A stretch of 54,307 nucleotides of DNA from an uncultured Nitrospina sp. (lineage in GTDB: Bacteria; Nitrospinota; Nitrospinia; Nitrospinales; VA-1): NCBI GenBank assembly GCA_913045445.1, contig CAJWQP010000008.1, forward strand, positions 1 to 54,307. Direction: 5' to 3'. Shown here piece after piece: positions 10,365 to 20,108 of the stretch. The stretch's first letter is position 1. Each line of letters begins with the position of its first letter. The position numbers and the translations under genes were made by a program. Under the pieces are notes generated by a model, which made no database searches, had not been told where the DNA came from, and saw only the letters and a program-made list of their open reading frames with translations.

Positions 10365-10416
10365 AAATGTAATCGGGAATTCTTGAGAAAAATGCCTTCA
10401 AAAAATACGTGAGGGC

Positions 10417-11541
10417 TTATCTGGACAAATTGGCCTCAGCGCGGGAGATGGAGAGATATTTTTCGATAGATGCTTTGAACTTTTCCAGCGATACCGCGCC
10501 GGACATCAATTCACCGTGTACAGTACGGGTCTCAGGGTCGTAGGTTCCCAGAATAAATGTGGGAGTTCCCCGGATGCCCAGCTTCATCCCCTCTCTCAAG
10601 TCACTGCTGACTCTGTCTTTATATTTTCTTTCTTTGAGACAGGTCTGAAACCGTCGCATATTTTTAACTCCGGCTTTCTTGGCGAACTGGTGGAGGTTTG
10701 TCCTTGAAACCGGATCTTTATTATCGTAAAAAAGCTTTTGTAATTCCCAAAACCTCCCCTGATCACGGGCACATTCGACCGACTCTGCCATATACTTCGC
10801 TTCTTTGTGAAACTCCAAAGGAAAATGCCGATAACCGAATTGAACCTCTTTACTGTACAACTTCCGGAGTTTGTCCAGTGTACCCTGCACTCGTTTGCAG
10901 AATGGACATTGAAAATCTGAATACTCCAGGAGGAAGACCCTGCGGGAAGAGGAGTCGCCTTCATCAGACCAAAGCATCGCTGTGTTAATCTCGGCCTTCA
11001 ACTTAAATTCCAGTGGCGCCTGAAGGTAAACATTGGCCCAACCTTTTTCGATCGCCAACTGATATCGTTCTTCCAAATAAGCGCTGGCATATACTTTTTT
11101 AAGATATTCTGTGATCTCAGCCCGCATTTTTTCCAGCGTACCCATCTCCTTGATGCCAGGCGTGTTTGTGTAAAAACGAGTAACATCATCCTGACTCGGC
11201 AAAGGCGCATCCGTTAATTTCAGTTCAGGGTGACTTTTAGCTAACTTATTAAGAACTTTTTCTTTCAATACCTGCGACTGCATTTTATACAGTTGAACCA
11301 TCGCGTCATGAATCTGAGCATTTTTCAAATCCTCAAGAACGACAGGCTCACCGTCAACAATGGCCACGATAGGATTGTTAGTGAATGGACGAAGTTCGTT
11401 TGAATCGGCGGCTACCGGGGAGGACGCGACTCCCAGAAGAGAGATCAAAGCGGATATTCCCAGAAACCTCGCAAAATGAAATGAAAAAAACTGCATGGAG
11501 GCAATACCTTGTAGATAGGAGGACAAGCTGGCGATCACCAT
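10417..11541 (-). CDS. DsbA/thioredoxin-like exported protein with SurA-like N-terminal region
   Basis: VFLLEYSDFQCPFCKRVQGTLDKL (CPFC), GTPTFILGTYDPETRTV; N-terminal INGxP-like segment IVAIVDGEPVVLEDL. True start may lie downstream (e.g. MQFFSFHFARFLGISALISLLG). Confidence 0.82.
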   Translation of the reverse strand: MVIASLSSYLQGIASMQFFSFHFARFLGISALISLLGVASSPVAADSNELRPFTNNPIVAIVDGEPVVLEDLKNAQIHDAMVQLYKMQSQVLKEKVLNKLAKSHPELKLTDAPLPSQDDVTRFYTNTPGIKEMGTLEKMRAEITEYLKKVYASAYLEERYQLAIEKGWANVYLQAPLEFKLKAEINTAMLWSDEGDSSSRRVFLLEYSDFQCPFCKRVQGTLDKLRKLYSKEVQFGYRHFPLEFHKEAKYMAESVECARDQGRFWELQKLFYDNKDPVSRTNLHQFAKKAGVKNMRRFQTCLKERKYKDRVSSDLREGMKLGIRGTPTFILGTYDPETRTVHGELMSGAVSLEKFKASIEKYLSISRAEANLSR

Positions 11542-11644
11542 GAATGATGAGTGGCTGTATGCGCTCGGTTACTTTAATTATCCCTATTTGGGGATAATTT
11601 CGCAATGAGTTGTTTGCAACAAAAGCAACTAATTAATCAGCCAC

Positions 11645-12547
11645 TCAACCGGCTTTTACTTCTTCCGGATTCAAAAATTTATGACAGTTATCAGCCAATG
11701 CTAAAAAAGCCTTGGACGCGGCAGAATCAGGACGTGACATAACAACCGGCTCACCCTTATCAGACTGAGCTACGATGTCTGCGTCAAGAGGAATCTTTCC
11801 CAAGAAAGGAAGAACCAGTTCCTCGGCCAGCCTTTCTCCACCACCTGTTGCGAACACGTCAATATCCTCCTTACAGTGCGGACAATTCAGCGTACTCATA
11901 TTCTCGACAACACCCACAATAGGGACATTACTGTCGCGGGCAAATGAAATCATTTTTCTGGCATCGAGCAAAGCCAGTTCCTGTGGTGTAGTGACAATCA
12001 CTGCTCCGTCGACCTCACCTATGAAATCAATGATGGTGATCTGCTCGTTACCCGTTCCGGGAGGCAAGTCGATCAGGAGATAGTCCAGCTCTCCCCACTG
12101 AATATTGCCCAACAATTCGATGATGAAATCATACTTTACTGCGTCGCGCCAGGCGATATGCATATTGGGGTCTTCTATCAAAAATCCCAGAGAGGCAACT
12201 TTGAGACCGTTGGCCGTTTCATACGGATCAATCCCCTCATCCGTAGCTTTCAAGCGAACTTGTTCCGCGTTCAAAAGCTTTGGTACATTGGGGCCATGCA
12301 GGTCGGCATCGGCCAGCCCTACCTTATAACCCTTTTCCGCCAAAGCCACTGCGAGGTTGGTCGTCACGGTACTTTTACCCACTCCCCCCTTGTTACTTCC
12401 CACGATAAGCTTGAATTTAATATCACCCATCCGCTTGTTGACCAACCAGCGGTTATGCTCGTTTTTGTCTGCCTTGCAATCAGTATCATTGTTGTGCTCA
12501 CACATTTCGCATGTGTGAAGGAGCCTGCAATCTCCAGTAACTACCAT
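11645..12547 (-). CDS. Mrp/NBP35 family P-loop Fe-S cluster carrier ATPase
   Basis: GSNKGGVGKSTVTTNLAVALA, DADLHGPNVPKLL, LIDLPPGTGNEQ; Cys-rich N-terminus. Confidence 0.92.
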   Translation of the reverse strand: MVVTGDCRLLHTCEMCEHNNDTDCKADKNEHNRWLVNKRMGDIKFKLIVGSNKGGVGKSTVTTNLAVALAEKGYKVGLADADLHGPNVPKLLNAEQVRLKATDEGIDPYETANGLKVASLGFLIEDPNMHIAWRDAVKYDFIIELLGNIQWGELDYLLIDLPPGTGNEQITIIDFIGEVDGAVIVTTPQELALLDARKMISFARDSNVPIVGVVENMSTLNCPHCKEDIDVFATGGGERLAEELVLPFLGKIPLDADIVAQSDKGEPVVMSRPDSAASKAFLALADNCHKFLNPEEVKAG

Positions 12548-12867
12548 CTGAACCTCCGGAATGTATAAATCGTCAAACTAACGGGGGAAACCCTGATTAT
12601 TAATGAATTTATAGAGGTTATGGAACTCTCTTTTGGATGTCAAGGGAAATACGGCCCACTCCAGAACCTCAGCCTTATAAAATCAAAAAAATAACTGCAA
12701 AAAAACCGAATCTTTTAGACCCTTTCAGTAATCTCAGTCTGTCAAAGGTTTCAAGCTTTGTCTGAACAGGGTAATTGGCAGCGATTGTTTGTCGCTGAAT
12801 TTCATAATTTTTCATCCCGGATAATCCGATTTTTTTAACTGTATTAATTTAAAGGAGTTTTGTTTTC

Positions 12868-13281
12868 ATGAAAAAGATTTCAATCAAATGTCTCATGGTT
12901 TCTGTAATGGCCCTCGTACTCGGTGCGTCCACCGTTTATGCGGGTGGTGCCGTAGTCATAACAGAGCCCGCAACCGGCGCGACTGTTTCCAATCCGGTAA
13001 AAGTCTGCATGGCGGTTGATGGGGTAGAAGTGCAACCTGCTAAAAAAGGTGTTAACCCTGGGAAAGGCCATCATCATCTACTGATCGATGTTGATCTTCC
13101 TACCGATCTCAGCAAGGGAATCGGTAAAGATGCCAACCATGTCCACATGGGCGATGGCTCTACCTGTAAGGAATTGAAACTGAGTGCAGGGAAACACGTC
13201 ATCCACACCCTGTTCGCCAATGGCAAGCACGTTCCCTTCAATCCAGCGATCACCTCGACGGTTATCGTGACCGTCAAGTAA
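12868..13281 (+). CDS. exported DUF4399-like protein
   Basis: Signal peptide; VVITEPATGATVSNPVKVCMAVDGVEVQPA, PGKGHHHLLID, HVIHTLFANGKHVPFNPAITSTVIVTV; strong upstream AAAGGAG. Confidence 0.8.
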   Translation: MKKISIKCLMVSVMALVLGASTVYAGGAVVITEPATGATVSNPVKVCMAVDGVEVQPAKKGVNPGKGHHHLLIDVDLPTDLSKGIGKDANHVHMGDGSTCKELKLSAGKHVIHTLFANGKHVPFNPAITSTVIVTVK

Positions 13282-13301
13282 CATTTCTTCAGAATGTCCA
13301 C

Positions 13302-13330
13302 CTTCCCTCTTTCGAGGGAGGCTTTTTTTT
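13302..13330 (+). terminator. rho-independent terminator downstream of the DUF4399-like gene
   Basis: CTTCCCTC-TTTC-GAGGGAGG followed by CTTTTTTTT. Confidence 0.8.
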
Positions 13331-13466
13331 GGACAAAATCTTCGTTAACCAATTTCCGCTGATAACTGAAAACAGACCCATCACTCGAAACCCATATGAA
13401 ATTTATGGTATCCTTTATCTAATCATTTCATTGGACTTCCAGTGCATCTGGCACTATTTTAACCCT

Positions 13467-14828
13467 ATGCCTTACTCACAAATTAAAAAATCCCTGGTCC
13501 TGTTGTTAGCCTTGGCGCTGACATGGACCCTCTCTATCCAGCCGGTCCATGCATACGCGGTCAACAAAAGCGCTGTTGTCCTTCTGGTGGCAAAAGATTC
13601 TGCCAGGAAAATGCTTGGGACGGGAACAGGATTCATTGTTAAGCCGGAGGGGGTTCTGGTCACAAACTACCATGTACTGCTCGACGCCGCTGATATCACA
13701 GCGGTCATGTCCAGCGGCGACCGGGTTAAGGTGAAGTCTGTGTTAAAAGTTGACCGAGAGAAAGACTTTGCCCTCCTGCAACTGACAGAGGGCGCCTACT
13801 CCACGCTGGAAATTGGTGACTCTGATCAACTCAAAGAATTTGATTACCTGAGTGCGCTTGGGTTTTTATCGCAAAACGCTCTGCAAGCGAATGGTCAAAG
13901 TAACGGTAAGGGAATGGTTATACAAACCTTCGGCTTTGTCCTGGGCATCCATCCACAGGCGCAAACCGATTTCCCATTCATCTACACAACCGCTTCGTTC
14001 GGCCCGGGATTCAGCGGCGGTCCGGTCGTGAACCAGAAAAACCGTGTGGTTGGCGTTGCTACGGTAGAGGGTCGGTCAATCAATCTGGCACTGCCCATCA
14101 ATTTCATAAAACCGTTTCTTGATAGCAAAGATGAAATGTCTCTGGCTGACCTGCTGAAAGCTGATAAAAATTCCAAGGAAGCTCATTACTACAGAGGAAA
14201 TTATTACCTGTACGTCCAGGGGGACCCCGACAAGGCGGTGAAAGAATTTGAATCCGTTCTCAAGCAGGACGATTCTTTCGTACTCGCGCATTATGATCTG
14301 GCCGCCGCCTATCAAAGTCAGGGACAGGCTGACCGTGCCATCAAAGAATACGAAAGGGCTAACGCACTCAACCCTGCTTTTCCTGAGGGAAGTTCCAATC
14401 TGGGGGGATATTATTTTCGCCAGCAAAAATATGAGCAGGCGGTAAAGCTGTTCAAACAGGCTCTCAAGGCATATCCAAACTTCATTCAGGCGCATTCCAA
14501 CCTGGGCGCAGTCCTCAATAAACTGAATCGATCAAGTGAAGCCGTGCCTCATCTTGAAAAAGCCATCCAACTCGATCCGGGTTTTGGCATCGCCTATTTC
14601 AATCTGGGAAATGCCCATATCAATCTGGACAACCTCGATGAAGCCCGCAAAGCCTATGATATGGCTGTAGAAAAAGGCATCGATTTCCTGTCACTGCATT
14701 GGAACCTGCATAAGATCCACAGTCGCCAGGGAAGAAGTGTGGATGCCAAACGGGAATTGGAAATCATCCTTCAAATCGACCCACAAAATCCGGACGCACA
14801 AAAAAAGTTCAAAGAACTTTCCCGTTAA
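13467..14828 (+). CDS. trypsin-like (S1C) serine protease with C-terminal TPR repeats
   Basis: GTGTGFIVKPEGVLVTNYHVL, KDFALLQL, GPGFSGGPVVNQ (catalytic Ser), then several TPRs. Start chosen at MPYSQIKKSLVLLLALALTW. Confidence 0.88.
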   Translation: MPYSQIKKSLVLLLALALTWTLSIQPVHAYAVNKSAVVLLVAKDSARKMLGTGTGFIVKPEGVLVTNYHVLLDAADITAVMSSGDRVKVKSVLKVDREKDFALLQLTEGAYSTLEIGDSDQLKEFDYLSALGFLSQNALQANGQSNGKGMVIQTFGFVLGIHPQAQTDFPFIYTTASFGPGFSGGPVVNQKNRVVGVATVEGRSINLALPINFIKPFLDSKDEMSLADLLKADKNSKEAHYYRGNYYLYVQGDPDKAVKEFESVLKQDDSFVLAHYDLAAAYQSQGQADRAIKEYERANALNPAFPEGSSNLGGYYFRQQKYEQAVKLFKQALKAYPNFIQAHSNLGAVLNKLNRSSEAVPHLEKAIQLDPGFGIAYFNLGNAHINLDNLDEARKAYDMAVEKGIDFLSLHWNLHKIHSRQGRSVDAKRELEIILQIDPQNPDAQKKFKELSR

Positions 14829-14846
14829 ACATAGCAATTCGCCAAT

Positions 14847-15782
14847 TCACCACTCCGCCAAAACTCCCGCGATAACTGAAAACACAATGCCAAGGCTTTC
14901 AGGCGAACATTTGTCCAGGGTATCGGAAATCTTGTGCCAGTAAGGATAATCAAAATCGATCAACACAATGGAGGGGATTCCAAATTTAATAAATGGAAGG
15001 TGATCGTCCTGGATGCTGTATTTACTTTTTTCATTGAACTGGGAAAAGTTTTTTCGTCTCGCCATGTCGTATACACGTTGGATTAATTTGGGACCACTAC
15101 GCATGGAGTAGGTCTCTTTGAAAATCTCAAGGTCCTTGTCGCCAACCATATCAACCACAAGCACCGCCTTTGGCCTCTGGTCCTCAGGAAGCTTTTCCAA
15201 CTGGTTAGCGTGGAAATTAGACCCAAGAAACATTTCACCCGAACCACTTTTCCCAAAATCCTCACCATCGAAAAACATGAGCCGAACCGGTTGGCTCACC
15301 GGATGTTCCTTCAAGTATCTGGCTAGTCCTAATAGAACCGCCGTGCCTGACCCCCCGTCATTGACCCCAGGGATAGGACTTTTTCTCAGCTCGGGATCGG
15401 ATTCCTGATCAGCGAAAGGGCGAGTATCGTAATGCGCTCCAATGAGGACAGGACGTCCCCCGGCAGTCCCATTAAAAACAAATTCGATATTGACCATCCT
15501 CATCTGTTCGCCATTATGCCGCGTGACAATGAAAGGATGCTCCAAAACATCATCAGCAAATTGCGCCCCCACCCGCCTGAGCAATTCCAGAACCTGAGTA
15601 TATCCCTTTGTGCCCACATACCGGGGACCAAACCCGGATAATGTTTCGAGATAACCCCACATGATTCGAGAATATTTCTCCTCAGCGAAAGGCTCGGCAT
15701 GGGCTGTTCCCGGAAATACGGAAAAAATACTCAACATGCACCAGACAGCAATCCACGAACAGTCTTTAATCGATATCTTCAA
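14847..15782 (-). CDS. M28 family Zn peptidase / glutaminyl-peptide cyclotransferase-like exported protein
   Basis: Signal peptide; PVLIGAHYDTRPFAD, PGVNDGGSGTAVLLGLAR, LMFFDGEDFG, DHLPFIKFGIPSIVLIDFDYPYWH. Confidence 0.88.
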   Translation of the reverse strand: MKISIKDCSWIAVWCMLSIFSVFPGTAHAEPFAEEKYSRIMWGYLETLSGFGPRYVGTKGYTQVLELLRRVGAQFADDVLEHPFIVTRHNGEQMRMVNIEFVFNGTAGGRPVLIGAHYDTRPFADQESDPELRKSPIPGVNDGGSGTAVLLGLARYLKEHPVSQPVRLMFFDGEDFGKSGSGEMFLGSNFHANQLEKLPEDQRPKAVLVVDMVGDKDLEIFKETYSMRSGPKLIQRVYDMARRKNFSQFNEKSKYSIQDDHLPFIKFGIPSIVLIDFDYPYWHKISDTLDKCSPESLGIVFSVIAGVLAEW

Positions 15783-15791
15783 TGTTTCTCC

Positions 15792-16196
15792 TTACAATAC
15801 CCAGCGTTTCGAAAAATAATCCTTCAGGATATCCGCATGATCGAACACCAGCGGTTCTGGCAAATTATACTCTGTAAAAACACCTATATTCCTGGCATCT
15901 GATGCCGCTTTAGGAGTTCCTTTGGCTCGTGCTAAAAATACAATTGAAATATTGTGCTGTCGGGCATCCCGACCAAGGTCTGAATATGCATGAAATTGCC
16001 CCACAATTTCAACCTCCAGACAGGTCTCCTCTCTGGCCTCGCGCTCGGCGGCATGCTCCAGAGTCTCTCCATAATCCACATATCCACCTGGCAATGCCCA
16101 GCCATGAGGTTCATTTTCTCGCTCAATCAGTATAATCCCCTCATTTTCCATCTTTATGATGATATCCACTGTAGGGACCGGATTCCGATATATCAC
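15792..16196 (-). CDS. NUDIX hydrolase
   Basis: Nudix box [26 protein letters not shown]. Confidence 0.92.
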   Translation of the reverse strand: MIYRNPVPTVDIIIKMENEGIILIERENEPHGWALPGGYVDYGETLEHAAEREAREETCLEVEIVGQFHAYSDLGRDARQHNISIVFLARAKGTPKAASDARNIGVFTEYNLPEPLVFDHADILKDYFSKRWVL

Positions 16197-16355
16197 CTGA
16201 AAAACCTTTCATTTTTTGCTAAAACCCGACACTTCCACGCCGTTAAATATTGGGTCTATATTGCCTACTATCCTTGACAAATGGGCAGATTACCAGTAGT
16301 TTTATAGGGAATTAGGGCTTATGAAAAAAAGCATAACTCTTTTTTTTAAAAAGCC

Positions 16356-16382
16356 TTAAGTTATTAAGCGGTTTCCCGATAA
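16356..16382 (+). promoter_or_regulatory. putative sigma-28 (FliA) promoter of flgM
   Basis: TTAAGTTA-N11-CCCGATAA versus consensus TAAAGTTT-N11-GCCGATAA (6/8 and 7/8). Confidence 0.6.
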
Positions 16383-16492
16383 GCCAATCAGCAGGTAGGC
16401 CTTGAAACAAGCTGTGGAGGCAAAGGCCCCGGCTAACAATAACTAACTAGCTAAAATTCAAGAGCTTAGGAACCCCGGACCAGGTTTAAGTT

Positions 16493-16819
16493 ATGGATAT
16501 CCCCGGAAGCGAAATTAGAATCAAAAGCAAGGCGATTCAGGACTGGATCAAGGTCAATAATGAGTCTGCAAAAGCAGGCGCTACCGGTGGCTCCTCTGGC
16601 ACTAAGGGAACTCAGGGATCAGAACACATCGCTCTGTCTTCTCAAGCCAAGGATATCCAAAAGGCCCACGAAGTGGTAAAAAAGACTGCTGACATTCGTG
16701 TGGATAAGGTAGAACGAATCAAGGCCGAAATTGCTGAAGGACGCTTTCATGTGGACAGCTATGAGTTGGCTGAAAAAATCCTGAAAGACGTCATAACTGA
16801 GTCTAAGTTTCTCGGCTAA
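16493..16819 (+). CDS. flgM: FlgM-like anti-sigma-28 factor
   Basis: C-terminal VDKVERIKAEIAEGRFHVDSYELAEKILKDVI matches the FlgM C-terminal pattern; low-complexity N-terminal half; size 108 aa. Confidence 0.82.
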   Translation: MDIPGSEIRIKSKAIQDWIKVNNESAKAGATGGSSGTKGTQGSEHIALSSQAKDIQKAHEVVKKTADIRVDKVERIKAEIAEGRFHVDSYELAEKILKDVITESKFLG

Positions 16820-16879
16820 AATCAGCCCTTCGATACTGAGCAGTAACAGGCTGTGTTGCTAAGATAATTGTTGATTTAA

Positions 16880-16910
16880 TAGTGGCCCCTTTATGGGGCT
16901 ATTTTTTTTG
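16880..16910 (+). terminator. rho-independent terminator after flgM
   Basis: TAGTGGCCCC-TTTAT-GGGGCTA-TTTTTTTT. Confidence 0.75.
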
Positions 16911-16998
16911 CCCGCTGACCACGAATAATTCGAGGGGCATTTTTCGGACACACCCCACCTGCTGAAAAAAACCTCTTTTATCGATTATCCAGGAAAAG

Positions 16999-17295
16999 TC
17001 AGCCTTGATCGTTGGACCCAACGACGGCAGGGAGGGAAGAAATGAATCGGTTGAGCTGTTCGATCAGGATATTCACATCCATACCGTGCATGAGCGCCCC
17101 GTTCTCCAGGGTATCGAACTTAACGGCAAAACAACTCCCACAACTCATATTGAGGCCATTGAAAAACTGCATGGTCCCTGGGTGAGTGCTTATTATTTCA
17201 TTAATGGTGGTTTTTGGTGTGATGAGCATAAGATTATCCAAAATCACTTGCCCCGCAATCTTCTGTATGCTAGCATCTAAAATCCTGTCAAACAA
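16999..17295 (-). CDS. DUF1858-like (hybrid-cluster-associated redox disulfide) protein
   Basis: [49 protein letters not shown]. Confidence 0.75.
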   Translation of the reverse strand: MFDRILDASIQKIAGQVILDNLMLITPKTTINEIISTHPGTMQFFNGLNMSCGSCFAVKFDTLENGALMHGMDVNILIEQLNRFISSLPAVVGSNDQG

Positions 17296-17322
17296 CGTTT
17301 TTGTAATTTAAGGAGTAAAAGA

Positions 17323-17514
17323 ATGGCCCAGAGATGTGATGTGTGTGACAAAGGACCTCTTTTTGGAAATAATGTCAGTCACGCCAACAATAAAACCCGA
17401 CGACGATGGAATCCGAACCTCAAGAAAATCAGAGGACGATATCAAGGCTCTGTCAAAAATATGAAAGTGTGTACCCGATGCCTCAAAGCAGGCAAGGTAG
17501 TCAAAGTAATTTGA
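17323..17514 (+). CDS. rpmB: 50S ribosomal protein L28
   Basis: [37 protein letters not shown]. Confidence 0.95.
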   Translation: MAQRCDVCDKGPLFGNNVSHANNKTRRRWNPNLKKIRGRYQGSVKNMKVCTRCLKAGKVVKVI

Positions 17515-17597
17515 CGGAACCTCTCATTGTGAGGGCTTTGCAACAGCCCGCCCACTAGTCAGAAAAGTGCCTCTCAAAGAAGAGCAAGTGCAAGTTT

Positions 17598-19865
17598 TCA
17601 GATATCCCCCGTAATTACTTTGAGTTGTATTTTCTGACTGGAATCTTGCTTCGAAGAACTTCCACTCTGGCTTTCTAACTTCTGCTTTCCCATTCCTTTT
17701 TTACCTGTGTTGTGTTCCTTGACGCGTTCCGCATGAATGACACCGGGAATTTGGTTGACTGCGGCGAACATTCTGTTCAAATGTTCCAGGTCGCTGATTT
17801 CGATGAAAAACTCGAAGTGCGCTCTTTTGTGTTTCCCCTGTCGCAGATGAGCTTGTGTGATATTGATATCACAGGAAGCCATGACCTGGGTGATCTCAGC
17901 CAACTGACCGGGCTTGTCATCGGCAATGATTGAGATACGAACGGGATACAACTCCTTGACACTTTCTCCCCAGCCCACATCCACCAGCCTTTCCGACTCG
18001 TTCTCCAGTGCCTGAAGACTGGGGCAATCCAGGTGATGCACGGTCACGCCCCGTCCACGGGTAATGTAACCCACGATAGGGTCGCCCGGAACAGGGTGAC
18101 AGCATTTCCCCACACGCAGGAGAATATCATCATTAAAACATTTCAGGTGGATGGCCCCACTGTGATCGGGAGCCTTTTCTTTTAACTTGATCTGATCGGA
18201 TTCTTTTAACCTTTTCTCCTCGATCTTTTCCTTGGGCAAAAGTTTATCGATGAAATGACTCGTGGATACTTTACCCAGACCAATACTTCCCAGCAGACTT
18301 TCAAAGTTTCCGAATCCACTGGCGTGAAGTGCCTCATCCAAAGCTTTCCCTTTGAGAACGGTCGAAGGGTCGACACCATATTCTGCCAGATCCTTGTGCA
18401 ACAATTCGGTCCCTAAACTGAGGCTTCTTTCTCTCTCTCGGGTATTAATAAAATTAAGAATTTTGCTACGAGCTTTCGAGGTTTTGACAAATGTCAGCCA
18501 GTCACGATTGGGTTGCTGTGTTTTAGAAGCCTTGACCTCCACCTGATCCCCATTTCTCAACTTGTATCTCAAGGGAACTATTTTCCCGTTGATCTTCGCG
18601 GCGGAACAGTGATCGCCTATATCAGTATGAACCGCATAGGCAAAATCCACCGGGGTGGAACCGTGTTGCAGGGAAATAACATCGCCCTTCGGAGTGAACA
18701 CATAAACTTCGCTGGAGAACAGGTCCACCTTGAATGAGTTGAGAAATTCTTTGGGATTTTTGAGATCTTTCTGGGTTTCCAGAAGGTGGCGCACCCAGGT
18801 CACTTGTTCATCCATGGGTTTGTTCTTGGGCTTCCCTCCTTCTTTATACTGCCAGTGCGCCGCAATCCCCTCCTCACAAATCTTATGCATCTCTTCTGTC
18901 CTGATCTGCACTTCCACCCGCTCTCCGTCGGGACCAATCACTGTGGTGTGCAGGGATTGATACATGTTGGGCTTGGGCATGGCGATGTAATCTTTGAACC
19001 TGCCGGGAATGGGTTTCCATAACGAATGGACCAGCCCCAGAACGGCATAGCAATCCTTCAGGGAATTCGTCAGGACCCGTACCCCTATAAGATCGTATAA
19101 ATCTTTGAAGTCGAGTGTTTGTTGCTTCATCTTCTTATAGATGCCGTATATATGCTTGTAACGTCCCAGCACGTCTCCTGAAATGTCCGCATTCTTTAAT
19201 TCGCCTTCCAGCATCTTCCGGACTTTTTCAACATAGACGTCCCTCAGGTTCTGACCGCTGGCCAATTCAGCGCGAATCGCTTCGTGCTCATCAGGCATCA
19301 GGTACATGAACGCGCCGTTCTCCAACTCATCTTTCAACCACCCTATTCCCAGACGGTTGGCGAGGGGAGCGAATATGTCCAGTGTTTCACGCGCTATGCG
19401 ACCTTGAGCATCCGGTTTGAGCGATCCGAGGGTTTTGATATTATGCGCCCGGTCAGCCAGCTTAATGAGAACCACCCGAATGTCCTTCGACATGGCAAGA
19501 ATCATCTTCCTGTAATTTTCCGCCTGACTTTCTTCCTGACTGGAAAACTTGATCTGACTGATTTTTGTAACGCCCTCTACCAGATGATAAATTTCTTCGC
19601 CAAATATTTCCTGAAGCTCTTCTGCCGTCGCAAGGGTATCTTCGATCGTATCATGCAATAATCCTGCGGCAATTGTCTGCTCATCCATTTTTAATCGAGT
19701 GAGGTTGTATGCCACTTCCAGGGGATGGGAAATATATGCGGCGCCGGAACGGCGACTTTGATGACGGTGGGCTTTGGCGGAATAGATATAGGCATCCCAA
19801 ATAATATCCAAGTTGGCTTCGGGATGGTACTTTGCAACTGCTTCTGCTATGTCTTCAAGCTTCAT
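17598..19865 (-). CDS. spoT: bifunctional (p)ppGpp synthetase/hydrolase (RelA/SpoT family)
   Basis: HD motifs (GLLHDTIEDT), DLYDLIGVRVL, YQSLHTTVIGPDGERVEVQIRT, TGS and C-terminal ACT domains. Confidence 0.95.
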   Translation of the reverse strand: MKLEDIAEAVAKYHPEANLDIIWDAYIYSAKAHRHQSRRSGAAYISHPLEVAYNLTRLKMDEQTIAAGLLHDTIEDTLATAEELQEIFGEEIYHLVEGVTKISQIKFSSQEESQAENYRKMILAMSKDIRVVLIKLADRAHNIKTLGSLKPDAQGRIARETLDIFAPLANRLGIGWLKDELENGAFMYLMPDEHEAIRAELASGQNLRDVYVEKVRKMLEGELKNADISGDVLGRYKHIYGIYKKMKQQTLDFKDLYDLIGVRVLTNSLKDCYAVLGLVHSLWKPIPGRFKDYIAMPKPNMYQSLHTTVIGPDGERVEVQIRTEEMHKICEEGIAAHWQYKEGGKPKNKPMDEQVTWVRHLLETQKDLKNPKEFLNSFKVDLFSSEVYVFTPKGDVISLQHGSTPVDFAYAVHTDIGDHCSAAKINGKIVPLRYKLRNGDQVEVKASKTQQPNRDWLTFVKTSKARSKILNFINTRERERSLSLGTELLHKDLAEYGVDPSTVLKGKALDEALHASGFGNFESLLGSIGLGKVSTSHFIDKLLPKEKIEEKRLKESDQIKLKEKAPDHSGAIHLKCFNDDILLRVGKCCHPVPGDPIVGYITRGRGVTVHHLDCPSLQALENESERLVDVGWGESVKELYPVRISIIADDKPGQLAEITQVMASCDINITQAHLRQGKHKRAHFEFFIEISDLEHLNRMFAAVNQIPGVIHAERVKEHNTGKKGMGKQKLESQSGSSSKQDSSQKIQLKVITGDI

Positions 19866-20108
19866 AATCTAAGCCCGTTTTTACATTTCTAACTATCTCC
19901 GCATGATCAAGACCTTGCGATACGATACTACCCACCTGTTTTTACAAGGGTTATATCTACACTAAAGAATATATCCCGTATCCATTCATGTCAAATTTAC
20001 TTTTATTCAATAACCCTTTATAAAATAGGGTACGCTTGATGGTTTCAAGTCTGATGCTTGCACCCGTTTAAACGATTCCACTATTTTGAGGGATACTCCC
20101 CAAACCAA

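Noticed and set aside
10155-10412. 85-aa plus-strand ORF between the DHH fusion and the DsbA-like gene
   Set aside because: Overlaps a minus-strand terminator, poor coding character, no motif.
16425-16442. CCGGCTAAC in the flgM leader resembling the 16S rRNA 530-loop region
   Set aside because: Match is only about 9 nt and does not continue into CAGCMGCCGCGG; chance similarity.
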